From NCBI RefSeq assembly GCF_014905115.1, contig NZ_CP041235.1:124001-188000 (forward strand): 64,000 nucleotides of DNA, given 5' to 3'. The stretch comes from Sulfurimonas sediminis. Its GTDB lineage: Bacteria > Campylobacterota > Campylobacteria > Campylobacterales > Sulfurimonadaceae. This document shows, piece after piece, positions 1-6,289 of the stretch. Position 1 is the stretch's first letter. Each line of letters starts with the position of its first letter. The notes beneath the pieces were generated by a model. It was not told the origin of the DNA. It saw only the letters and a program-made list of their open reading frames with translations, and did no database searches. Position numbers and translations under genes: made by a program.

Positions 1-518
1 CTGCGAAAGATAAAAATTATACAAATGGTGATGACTGTAAGATAGGAAACCATGAATTTATGACTGGTGGTTTTTCGTCAATGTTTATGTCAAGAAATAG
101 AGTCAGAAGTTGGGATGAACCATCATTTACGATACAAGCAGGTGGAAGACATGCTCCACTTCATCCGCAAGCTCCTAAAATGCAGTTTGTGGAGCAAAAT
201 AAAAGAATATTTGTTCCTCATAGTGAACATTTATATAGAAGACTTAGCATTAGAGAATGTGCTAGAATTCAAACATTCCCAGATAGTCATAAATTTTATT
301 ATAAAAATTTAAGTGCAGGTTATAAAATGGTAGGAAATGCTGTACCACCATATTTGGCATATTATTTGGCAAAAGAAATACAAAAACAACTATTAAGCAT
401 ATATCCTAACAAATCCTTGGAAATAATAAGTGAACCTATCTCTCAAAATTCAAATATTAATGACATATCATATATTCCTGATATATCAAAAAGTGCTAAG
501 CAAACGGTTCACTTATAG
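1..518 (+). CDS. DNA (cytosine-5) methyltransferase, C-terminal part (5' end outside window)
   Basis: The frame is open from the left edge, so only the C-terminal part of the gene is seen. It carries the late C5-methyltransferase motifs: RRLSIRECARIQTFPD fits motif IX and adjoining target-recognition sequence, and YKMVGNAVPPYLAYYLAKEI fits motif X, which closes the SAM-binding fold. The catalytic Pro-Cys motif would lie upstream and cannot be checked. The enzyme would methylate cytosine at C5, probably in a restriction-modification system, but no clear partner nuclease is adjacent. The last codons run into a palindrome read here as an attC-like site, so the gene may itself be a mobile cassette. 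Family assignment is firm; whether the gene is intact is unknown. Confidence 0.85.
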   Translation, partial: AKDKNYTNGDDCKIGNHEFMTGGFSSMFMSRNRVRSWDEPSFTIQAGGRHAPLHPQAPKMQFVEQNKRIFVPHSEHLYRRLSIRECARIQTFPDSHKFYYKNLSAGYKMVGNAVPPYLAYYLAKEIQKQLLSIYPNKSLEIISEPISQNSNINDISYIPDISKSAKQTVHL

Positions 519-537
519 TTCAAGTCGACCGTTAGAC
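494..537 (+). other. attC-like cassette recombination site 1
   Basis: This short imperfect palindrome overlaps the methyltransferase stop codon. The arms are ACGGT-tc-ACTT and AAGT-cg-ACCGT, closed by CTAA and TTAG. It ends in GTTAGAC at 531-537, a perfect match to the integron R' consensus GTTRRRY. The next segment would start at TTAGAC (532), and the R'' box behind relE at 1074-1080 is GTCTAAC, its exact reverse complement. That relation is expected when a circular cassette integrates. The site is shorter than most described attC sites. Confidence 0.5.
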
Positions 538-542
538 TCCAC

Positions 543-571
543 TTGAACTTTATAAAGTTTTGTAGTATAAT
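543..571 (+). promoter_or_regulatory. sigma-70-type promoter of the first RelBE-like module
   Basis: TTGAAC (543-548) and TATAAT (566-571) are separated by 17 bases, directly upstream of the antitoxin ribosome-binding site AAAGGA. The sequence over the -10 resembles the one in front of the second module (GTAGATACAAAA follows in both), so it may also hold an autoregulatory operator. A private promoter is common for toxin-antitoxin cassettes. Confidence 0.65.
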
Positions 572-592
572 GTAGATACAAAAGGATACATT

Positions 593-820
593 ATGAAGAA
601 AGCTATAAATATTAGAATGGATGAAACTTTATTAACAGATTTGGACTCTTATGCTAAAGAACTTGAGCGTTCACGTACTTACATTATTGAGAAAGCAGTA
701 AGTACATATTTTGATACACTTGATGAGATGATTTCAGACAAAAGGATAGATGAACTTAAAGCTGGAAAAACTGAAGTTTATTCTCTTGAAGAGGTTGCAC
801 AAAGACTTGGACTCAACTAA
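593..820 (+). CDS. Ribbon-helix-helix antitoxin (RelB/CopG-like)
   Basis: This 75-residue protein begins KKAINIRMDETLLTDLDSYA, a typical N-terminal ribbon-helix-helix strand and helix that binds operator DNA as a dimer. The C-terminal tail (DELKAGKTEVYSLEEVAQRLGL) would wrap the toxin. Its stop codon overlaps the toxin ATG by one base (TAATG), so the pair is translationally coupled. It is about half identical by eye to the antitoxin at 3205, so the two modules are paralogues. It is expected to neutralise the RelE-like toxin and repress its own promoter. Confidence 0.85.
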   Translation: MKKAINIRMDETLLTDLDSYAKELERSRTYIIEKAVSTYFDTLDEMISDKRIDELKAGKTEVYSLEEVAQRLGLN

Positions 821-1071
821 TGTTTAAAATTATTGTTCCCAAAGCTACTTTTAAAGAATTAGAAAAAATTGATACACAAAATCAAAAACTTATTTTTGAG
901 AAAATCAAAGATTTAGAGCTGGGAAACTTCGCAACAGACAAGGCTTTAAAAGGTAAACATAAAGGCAAGTTTAGAAAAAAAGCTGGAAACTATAGGATTG
1001 TATATTTAAAAGAAAATGACATTTTAGTTATCACTCTCATTAGAATTGCTCATAGAAAAGAAGTTTACTAA
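820..1071 (+). CDS. RelE/ParE-superfamily toxin
   Basis: The 83-residue product has the RelE-type fold signature: the central LKGKHKGKFRKKAGNYRIVY segment rich in Lys and Arg, then a terminal strand with LIRIAHRKEVY. RelE toxins cleave mRNA in the ribosomal A site, while ParE relatives poison gyrase; residues R/K in the core plus HRKEVY favour the RelE/YafQ branch. It is co-transcribed with the antitoxin before it. It closely resembles the toxin at 3428-3679 and the remnant near 6290, showing expansion of one module family inside this island. Confidence 0.85.
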   Translation: MFKIIVPKATFKELEKIDTQNQKLIFEKIKDLELGNFATDKALKGKHKGKFRKKAGNYRIVYLKENDILVITLIRIAHRKEVY

Positions 1072-1073
1072 AA

Positions 1074-1115
1074 GTCTAACAAAACATAGCAAAAAAATAT
1101 GTTACCACAGCCGAT
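1074..1115 (+). other. attC-like site 2 (R'' box plus possible right half)
   Basis: GTCTAAC (1074-1080) fits the R'' consensus RYYYAAC exactly and is complementary to the start of the same segment at 532. Downstream, AACATA and TATGTT can pair and GTTACCA could be a degenerate R' box. The right part is unconvincing, possibly because the nearby IS3 insertion has rearranged the area. From 1116 to the IS end at 1180 no gene is seen. Confidence 0.35.
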
Positions 1116-1218
1116 TTTTTAGTTTTAAAAACTTTAGAGATTTAGATACCATTGTAGAACTTTAAAGAGTTCAAAAAGATGATGTGTCAACCCTATTTCA
1201 TACTTATCCATAAAGATT

Positions 1219-2138
1219 CTAAGCTGCTGTTTCAACTTGTAACATCATTTTTTCTTCAAACTCTACAGGTGATAAATTACCATTTGAAGAATGCATTCTT
1301 TGTCGGTTATAATAAACTTCGATATACTCAAATATAGCCTGATTGGCTTGTGCTTTCGTCTCAAAAATCTCATGATAAATGAGTTCAGTTTTGAGAGTAT
1401 GAAAAAAGCTTTACCCTCAAGGGGCACCTAGTCAGCAACGGCGTTATCCCAACAGTTTCCCTTGCGTGACATACTTTGAATGATTCCATATTGTTGCAGT
1501 AAATCCTTATGAGCATATGAGGCATATTGACTGCCTCGATCAGTGTGCCAGATTAAACCTTTTTGAGGCTTTCTGGCAATAAGTGCCATATTTAAAGCAT
1601 CATTAACAAGTGACACTTTCATTGTATCATCCATCGACCAGCCAACGATACGACGGGAGTATAAATCTATGACAGTTGCTAAATACAACCATCCTTCATT
1701 TGTTGGAATATAGGTTATATACCCAAAGGGCAGAACCTCTCCAACATATTTCTCATCTGGATACGAAGCATAGAAATCTCTGTTTAAGAGATTTGGTGCA
1801 ACAGGCAAGTTGTGATTGGAGTTTGTTGTATTGATTCTATATCGTTTTTTCGTCTTTGCAACAAGTCCCAACTCACGCATTATACGCCCTATACGGCGAC
1901 GAGAAACGATAAAGCCATATCTTTGTACTAACTTATCCTTGATACGCCGTGTGCCGTAATTTTCTCTACCCTGCATGAAGATAATCTCAATAAGTTCATT
2001 AAGTTTTTCATCTACTTGTTGAAGTTGGCAACCTTGTTTTATCCAGTGGTAATAACTTGCCTTATTAACCTTTAATACTTTGCACATGATTGTTATTTGA
2101 AACTCATTTGAATGTTTTTGTATCCATGCGTACTTCAC
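1219..2138 (-). pseudogene. IS3-family transposase OrfB, broken by two insertions
   Basis: This is the integrase core of an IS3 transposase (rve domain). Translation from a GTG at 2138 that overlaps the orfA stop runs to a TAG at 1428, but the missing C-terminus (SFFHTLKTE to VETAA, stop at 1219-1221) lies intact in another frame. The middle Asp is normal (HTDRGSQY). The first Asp, expected in GDITYI, is replaced by GEVLPFGYITYI because of an 18-bp insertion at 1721-1738. The catalytic Glu, expected exactly 35 residues after the middle Asp (NAVAESFF), is split by a 20-bp insertion at 1413-1432, which adds the stop and shifts the frame. Removing both restores a standard DDE protein. Confidence 0.9.
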
Positions 2139-2467
2139 AGAGTTTCTTTGGCGAAATACGCTGTTGCCTTTTTTAATATATCGCGCTCTTGCTTAAGAAG
2201 TTTGTTCTCTGCACGCAGGCGTTTATTCTCTTCTTCGGCGGTTTCTTTAACAGTACTGCTATTTGCAAAGCCACCTCGTGCTGCTATGGGAATATTATTA
2301 GCTTTTTTATACTCTCGTACCCAATTATAAAGCGTCTTTTCATTGACATCTAAATCTTTTGCAATCTTTGCTGTTGATTCGTTTGAATTCATGACCAACT
2401 GTACGCTTGAATCTCGAAATTCTCTTGTGTATTTACTGTTTTTCATCTTCTTTTTATCCTTACTCAT
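2135..2467 (-). CDS. IS3-family transposase OrfA
   Basis: The 110-residue protein is the DNA-binding OrfA of an IS3 element. It has an N-terminal helix-turn-helix (STAKIAKDLDVNEKTLYNWV, about residues 31-50) followed by a leucine-rich coiled coil (ENKRLRAENKLLKQERDILKKA, about residues 80-101) and ends with the usual AYFAKE. It overlaps orfB by 4 bases. OrfA alone can bind ends but not catalyse transposition, so with the broken OrfB the element should be immobile unless helped in trans. Confidence 0.9.
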   Translation of the reverse strand: MSKDKKKMKNSKYTREFRDSSVQLVMNSNESTAKIAKDLDVNEKTLYNWVREYKKANNIPIAARGGFANSSTVKETAEEENKRLRAENKLLKQERDILKKATAYFAKETL

Positions 2468-2555
2468 ACTGATATTTTATCTCAGAATCGCTAAATGTTC
2501 TGAGTATGAATAAGTGTAGCCACATCAACGCTCTATTCTATGTCGAAGTACACAA

Positions 2556-3080
2556 ATGGAAAAGTTAATTCAAAATGAAACAGATAAACTTATATCTGAT
2601 TGGAAGAATAGAAAAGATAATTTAGATGGCCTAATTTACTTGATGTTTACAAAAGAAAATGACAAAGTTATCCCTTTGTATATCGGAAAAACTGAAACCA
2701 TTGGGAAAGGTGATAGAAACTTATCTGTAAATATTAAAAATCTACATACTGACTTTTCAAAATTTGCAAGGTGGGGAGATGGATATTCTTACCATATAGG
2801 TGATTTAAGTGCTGTTGTTCTAACTGACCATCAAGAAAATAAAATAAATAAAAAGTATACAGATTGGGCTACTTCTTTGTTTCAAAAGTTTCCAACTAAT
2901 TCACCTAAACTAAAACAAGAAGTATACTTTTGGACAAAAGCTTGGGGAAAAGACGACATAGGTATTTGGAATGATTTTGGAAAAACTAGATTAACATTTT
3001 TAGAATATCTAATGATAGGTGTAGCTAGTTCTGTTTTTCCAAAAGCACTCTTAAATAGAGAAGGTCAAAACCGAGGCTAA
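2556..3080 (+). CDS. GIY-YIG-like protein, possible nuclease
   Basis: The 174-residue product shows the spacing of a GIY-YIG nuclease core: GLIYLMFTK near residue 25 and LYIGKTE near residue 43, followed by GKGDRNLS. The usual downstream Arg and Glu cannot be assigned by eye. Small GIY-YIG proteins include restriction enzymes and DNA repair nucleases, so it could be linked to the methyltransferase upstream, but this is inference. The ATG has no strong ribosome-binding site, and the frame is open upstream into the IS3 end, so the true N-terminus may have been removed by the insertion. Its stop codon lies inside the R'' box of an attC-like site. I do not recognise a named family. Confidence 0.5.
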   Translation: MEKLIQNETDKLISDWKNRKDNLDGLIYLMFTKENDKVIPLYIGKTETIGKGDRNLSVNIKNLHTDFSKFARWGDGYSYHIGDLSAVVLTDHQENKINKKYTDWATSLFQKFPTNSPKLKQEVYFWTKAWGKDDIGIWNDFGKTRLTFLEYLMIGVASSVFPKALLNREGQNRG

Positions 3081-3146
3081 CAAAACGCAGGAGCCAATAT
3101 TTTACCCTAAGACGGGTAAAATATTGCTCTCCTCAAACGTTATAAG
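3075..3146 (+). other. attC-like cassette recombination site 3
   Basis: This is the best attC candidate. GGCTAAC (3075-3081, near R'') is followed by a perfect 13-bp stem, CAATATTTTACCC (3095-3107) with GGGTAAAATATTG (3114-3126), around a 6-base loop. GGAG and CTCC extend it, and AACGTTATAA supplies the R' crossover (G|TTATAA at 3139/3140). The AAAACGC and AAACGTT flanks resemble the ends of Vibrio-type attC sites. The next segment begins TTATAAG, and the box behind its own genes is CTTATAA (3680-3686). Confidence 0.65.
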
Positions 3147-3149
3147 CAC

Positions 3150-3178
3150 TTGACAAAGATACCTTAATGCACTACAAT
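3150..3178 (+). promoter_or_regulatory. sigma-70-type promoter and operator of the second RelBE-like module
   Basis: TTGACA (3150-3155) and TACAAT (3173-3178) are 17 bases apart, an almost consensus promoter. The -10 lies in the 12-bp palindrome CTACAATTGTAG, a likely binding site for the ribbon-helix-helix antitoxin, which would then block its own promoter. A strong AAAAAAGGA ribosome-binding site follows. Confidence 0.7.
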
Positions 3179-3204
3179 TGTAGATACAAAAAAAAGGATC
3201 TAAA

Positions 3205-3435
3205 ATGAAACAAGCAATAAATATTAGACTTGAAAAAGATATAGTTAAGACACTTGATGAATATGCACAAGAGTTAGATAAAACAAGAACAAGCCTTGTT
3301 GAAAAAGCTATTGAGCTCTATTTTGATAAACTTGATGAAATGATTGCTGACAAAAGAATAGACAACCTAAAATCTGGAAAATCAACTGTTGTTCCATTGG
3401 AAGAAGTGTTTAAAAAAGCAGGGATTAATGTATAA
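3205..3435 (+). CDS. Ribbon-helix-helix antitoxin (RelB/CopG-like), second copy
   Basis: The 76-residue protein starts KQAINIRLEKDIVKTLDEYA, the DNA-binding ribbon-helix-helix, and ends KSGKSTVVPLEEVFKKAGINV, the toxin-binding tail. It is a clear paralogue of the antitoxin at 593 (shared blocks AINIR, EKAI, DEMIxDKRID, LKxGK). It overlaps the toxin gene start by 8 bases. The role is expected to be neutralisation and autorepression; the palindrome over its -10 supports the latter. Confidence 0.85.
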   Translation: MKQAINIRLEKDIVKTLDEYAQELDKTRTSLVEKAIELYFDKLDEMIADKRIDNLKSGKSTVVPLEEVFKKAGINV

Positions 3436-3679
3436 AGTTGCATTTGAAAAAGATGCAGAAAAAGAGTTTTTAAAACTTGACACTAAAGTACAAAAACTAA
3501 TTGCTATAAAAATTATAGACTTACAAAATGGAAATTTTTCTAACGATAAACATCTTCAAGGTAAACATAAAGGAAAATTCAGGAAAAGAGCTGGTAATTA
3601 CAGAATTATTTACCTTAAGGAAAACGAATTTTTAGTTATTACAGTAGTTAGAGTTGCCCATAGAAAAGAAGTTTACTGA
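3428..3679 (+). CDS. RelE/ParE-superfamily toxin, second copy
   Basis: I start this at the ATG at 3428 (MYKVAFEKDAEKEF), giving 83 residues like its paralogue; a longer reading of the frame would begin inside the antitoxin without a ribosome-binding site. The core LQGKHKGKFRKRAGNYRIIY and the end VVRVAHRKEVY match the toxin at 820 closely. It is a probable ribosome-dependent mRNA endonuclease held inactive by the antitoxin. The stop codon is followed at once by the CTTATAA box of an attC-like site. Confidence 0.85.
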   Translation: MYKVAFEKDAEKEFLKLDTKVQKLIAIKIIDLQNGNFSNDKHLQGKHKGKFRKRAGNYRIIYLKENEFLVITVVRVAHRKEVY

Positions 3680-3715
3680 CTTATAATAAAACAGAGTAGC
3701 AAATAAATTACCTAG

Positions 3716-5310
3716 GAGTCTGTCGGATACCCATCCAAAAATACTCCCTATAATCTCTCATATTTTTAAAAAACCATTTTTAGAGCGATAATGCAGAAAA
3801 TATTCTCTAAAATCCTTCATATATTGCTCGATATATGCCATCCCTGTCTCCTGTTATCCCATTATCGTATGCAATCTCTTCAGATTGTATGCCATGCATA
3901 CCAAACGCCACTCACCTTGTGCCTTTTGAAGCCCTCTGAGCATAAATTGCCTAAATCCAATTACCTGTTTGATGATACCGAAGATGGGTTCTATGACACA
4001 TTTGCGTTGGGCATAAATAGCTTTACCCTCTTTGGTCTGAAGACGGTGTTTCATTTTTTCTACTTCAGTAGGATTATCAGGCAAAGGGTCTGCCTCTTTG
4101 AATCTCTCTTCAAGTGGCTGATTGTGTTGCTCTTTTCCAAATGAGATATAGGGTGTCATTTTGCTTTTTACACATAGCTTGATATTCTCTTCGCTGAAAT
4201 AGCCTGCATCCGCATTGAATGCAGCGGAAGGTTTGAGTTTTGGATGTACCTCATACCATTGCAGTGTAGGCTTAACCTCCTGTTTGTCATTGGTGTTTTG
4301 TGTAACATGGGTATGGAGTATCAGACGGGAATCATGCTCTGCTGAGGCTTGGGCATTGTAGCACTGCTCAAACCCTCCGCCTGATGTTTTCATAATACGA
4401 GACTCTTCATCGGTCAGGTTGACCTGGTCTTTATCCAATACTTCTTCGACAGGCTCTTTTGGCACTTTGCCTTTTGTCTTCTTGTCTGTGAGCTTCTCTT
4501 CATCTTCTCATCATAGAGTGCTTTCTCTTTTGCATAGCGCTCTTTGGCGCGTTGCTCTATTTTTGCTTTGGCTTCCTTAATGATTTCAAGACGCTCTTCT
4601 CTTCGTTCCAGCTCCTCAGGGATATTCAGTCCTTCATCGCTTTTACTGTTGTCTGCCTCTTGTGCTTTTTCAAGCAAGGCCTGCACTTCTGCTTCGAGTT
4701 GGGATTGCAGTTTTTTTATATGTCCGTAGCTCAGTGCCTTATGCTTGGAAGCGTTGGCTTTGACTTTGGTACCGTCAAGACTTACTTTGCCTACTTTAAG
4801 TACGCCCGACTCCTGTGCTACCTCAAGTATCTGCACAAAGAGATCGGATATCTGGGAAAGAAAACGTTTGCGGAAGTTGGCAATGGTATCGTGATCGGGA
4901 TGAGTATTGACAGCAATATATCTAAATGGTACAGAATCGTAGGTAGCCTGTTCTATCTTTCTGCTTGAAAAGACTCCTGTTGCACCCCAAGAGTATTTCC
5001 TCGCTTCGCTCACCGCACATATCCGTAAAAGAGAAGCGAAAGCATTGCTTTGGGATCATAGGCATCTTTGCCACCTTCTTTGTAGTGTTTGTAGATATCA
5101 TTGAGATCAAGTGTTTCGACTATCTCTACAATGAAGCGTGCCAAATGCCTCTTTGGAAGCCACTCTTCTATACTCGGAGGCATCAGGAATGGCTGATTTC
5201 GGTTAGCTGCTATGAAGGGTTTCATATCGTCAAAGCCTTATTAGAATATTCTCTTATTTATATTTATTATACCTGATTATTGGTTTTGAGTGGGTTAATC
5301 CGACAGGCTC
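3716..5310 (-). mobile_element. IS1182-family insertion sequence, transposase inactive
   Basis: The element is 1595 bp, with terminal inverted repeats GAGTCTGTCGGAT and, read from the other end, GAGCCTGTCGGAT. It is flanked by direct CTAG copies at 3712-3715 and 5311-5314, a 4-bp palindromic target duplication typical of this family. It carries one transposase gene on the minus strand, now disrupted. Intact ends and duplication suggest a fairly recent single insertion. Confidence 0.88.
3854..5225 (-). pseudogene. IS1182-family transposase, interrupted twice
   Basis: The fragments read as one DDE transposase: an N-terminal part from 5225 (MKPFIAANRNQPF), a middle part with VSLDGTKVKANASKH (first Asp), a Glu/Lys-rich coiled insertion, and a C-terminal part with NADAGYFSEEN (second Asp) and CVIEPIFGIIKQ (Glu). 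After LLFYGY the expected ATGVFSSRKIE is displaced by a 35-bp insertion at 4984-5018 that brings a stop. A second break, a simple frameshift near 4465-4500, separates the middle and C-terminal parts. Both must be undone to make protein. The 35-bp insertion resembles those in the IS3 transposase. Confidence 0.88.
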
Positions 5311-5341
5311 CTAGCGGAAATTTATTTGCTATCTTCGACCG

Positions 5342-5403
5342 TTATCCGCTCACTGCGTGACCGGATAACGGGGGCGCGGGTTGAACACCCGCCCCCATTA
5401 ACT
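5342..5403 (+). other. ORF-less cassette-like segment with attC-like site 5
   Basis: The segment starts TTATCCG at the crossover of site 4, and 13 bases later has CGGATAA (5362-5368), its reverse complement; the flanking CCGTTATCCG and CGGATAACGG form a perfect 10-bp stem. Next comes a very GC-rich hairpin, GGGGGCG to CCCCC (5370-5396), with an extrahelical C, as attC stems often have, then ATTAACT as a weak R' box. It could be a cassette with no gene, or a compound palindrome with another role such as transcription termination. Confidence 0.4.
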
Positions 5404-5426
5404 TCCACCACAACAACTTTTCAAAC

Positions 5427-5469
5427 TTGACAAAAATAGTATAATTCAAGTATAATTTTTATACTTGAA
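5427..5469 (+). promoter_or_regulatory. Promoter and perfect inverted-repeat operator of brnTA
   Basis: TTGACA (5427-5432) and TATAAT (5451-5456) are 18 bases apart. The -10 lies inside a perfect inverted repeat, TTCAAGTATAA (5445-5455) and TTATACTTGAA (5459-5469), with a 3-base centre. BrnA antitoxins are ribbon-helix-helix repressors of their own operon, so this is the obvious operator, overlapping both the -10 and the start region. Confidence 0.75.
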
Positions 5470-5484
5470 GATAAAAGGATTTAT

Positions 5485-5766
5485 GTGAAATTTGAGTATG
5501 ATGAAAATAAAAGTCAAATCAATAAACAAAAGCATGGAATAGATTTTGTCGAAGCACAAAAACTTTGGCAGGACGAAGATGCACTTGTAATTCCTGCAAA
5601 TATTGTTGATAATGAAATTCGCTATGCTCTCATCTCAAAAATACTCACTGAATGCTTTGTTGTTATATTTACTATTAGAGATGATATAAACAGAATTATA
5701 AGTGTCCGTAGATGTAGAAAAAATGAGGAGAAAAATTATGAAAAAAATAACAGCCAAAGAGTTTGA
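5485..5766 (+). CDS. brnT: BrnT-type ribonuclease toxin
   Basis: The 93-residue protein begins KFEYDENKSQINKQKHGIDF, the hallmark opening of BrnT (family DUF497), a RelE-fold ribonuclease that inhibits translation. The later IRYALISK and ISVRRCRKNEEKNYE blocks also fit. The start is a GTG at 5485; the ATG two bases earlier runs straight into TGA. It precedes and overlaps its antitoxin by 29 bases, the usual toxin-first order for this family. It is controlled from the operator at 5445-5469. Confidence 0.88.
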   Translation: MKFEYDENKSQINKQKHGIDFVEAQKLWQDEDALVIPANIVDNEIRYALISKILTECFVVIFTIRDDINRIISVRRCRKNEEKNYEKNNSQRV

Positions 5767-6001
5767 TGAAAAATTTGACAATGGTGAAGATATAAGTGAG
5801 TATCTTGATTTTTCAAAAGCGACAAGACCAAATGCTCTCAAAACAGATACTAAAAAAGTAAATGTTGATTTTCCACAATGGGTTATAGAATCCTTAGACA
5901 AAGAAGCAAAGAAAATCGGTGTTACAAGACAGTCTATCATTAAAGTTTGGATAGCTGAAAGACTTAAAGAAGAGATTGGAAACTTTCCAAAAATACAATA
6001 A
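5738..6001 (+). CDS. brnA: BrnA-type antitoxin
   Basis: I start at the ATG at 5738 (KKITAKEFDEKFDNGEDISE), 87 residues, because it has a GAGGAG ribosome-binding site; the longer frame lacks one. BrnA proteins have an N-terminal toxin-binding segment (FDxGEDISEYLDFSKATRP) and a C-terminal ribbon-helix-helix (VNVDFPQWVIESLDKEAKKIGVT, about residues 44-66). Both are present. It should bind BrnT and repress the operon. Confidence 0.88.
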   Translation: MKKITAKEFDEKFDNGEDISEYLDFSKATRPNALKTDTKKVNVDFPQWVIESLDKEAKKIGVTRQSIIKVWIAERLKEEIGNFPKIQ

Positions 6002-6046
6002 ATTAAATTTTAGATATAATAATTAAAAAGAAGATGAGGATTTGGA

Positions 6047-6289
6047 ATGAATGGTTTAATTAAAGGTAAAGAAGTTCATTTTGACGATGAATATTTACAT
6101 GTAAAACTTGAGGACAATAGAATAATATCAACTCCAATGGAATGGTATGAACCATTAAAAAAAGCTTCAATAACAGAATTGAAAAATTATAAATTAATTT
6201 ATATGAATACAGGTATTGAATGGGAGTCAATTGATTATCATTTAAGTATAGAAAGTATGCTTGAGCTTTCATTCAAAGATGTTGCTTGA
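6047..6289 (+). CDS. DUF2442-family protein
   Basis: The 80-residue protein matches the DUF2442 pattern: an N-terminal beta strand with FDDEYLHVKLEDNRIIS, the TPMEWYEPLKKAS segment, and the closing GIEWESIDYHLSIESML. DUF2442 proteins often sit beside DUF4160 proteins in toxin-antitoxin-like pairs and may bind DNA, but no DUF4160 partner is found here. A TATAAT at about 6014 and a GAGGA ribosome-binding site indicate its own expression. The gene holds one TTACATGTAA copy (6095), the only one in this island. Biochemical function unknown. Confidence 0.7.
   Translation: MNGLIKGKEVHFDDEYLHVKLEDNRIISTPMEWYEPLKKASITELKNYKLIYMNTGIEWESIDYHLSIESMLELSFKDVA

Larger units (their letters stand above)
1180..2527 (-). 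mobile_element. IS3-family insertion sequence, transposase inactive
   Basis: The element is about 1.35 kb, with terminal inverted repeats starting TGATGTG at both ends (TGATGTGTCAACCCT on the left; TGATGTGGCTACACT on the right, read inward), about 20 matches in 25. It contains orfA and orfB on the minus strand. No target duplication is visible (AGA before, ACG after), so one flank may have been rearranged. It sits inside the cassette-like array between the first RelBE module and the GIY-YIG-like gene. orfB carries two short insertions in catalytic codons. Confidence 0.85.
3680..5347 (+). other. attC-like site 4, split in its loop by the IS1182 element
   Basis: Removing the IS and one copy of its CTAG target duplication joins the left arm (3680-3715) to the right arm (from 5311). 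The result has TAGCAAATAAATT (3697-3709) pairing perfectly with AATTTATTTGCTA (5319-5331) around a short loop. The outer boxes are CTTATAA (3680-3686), complementary to the segment start TTATAAG at 3140, and GTTATCC (5341-5347). The IS therefore landed in the apical loop of the folded site, at a CTAG palindrome. Confidence 0.6.

Noticed and set aside
1413-1432. Programmed translational bypass or frameshift restoring the IS3 OrfB
   Set aside because: The 20-bp insert is not a multiple of three, and matching take-off and landing codons (GCT) give the wrong frame; the catalytic Glu codon would stay broken.
3791-4144. Open frame on the plus strand over the IS1182 transposase
   Set aside because: It is the antisense of the transposase C-terminal part, with no ribosome-binding site or recognisable product.
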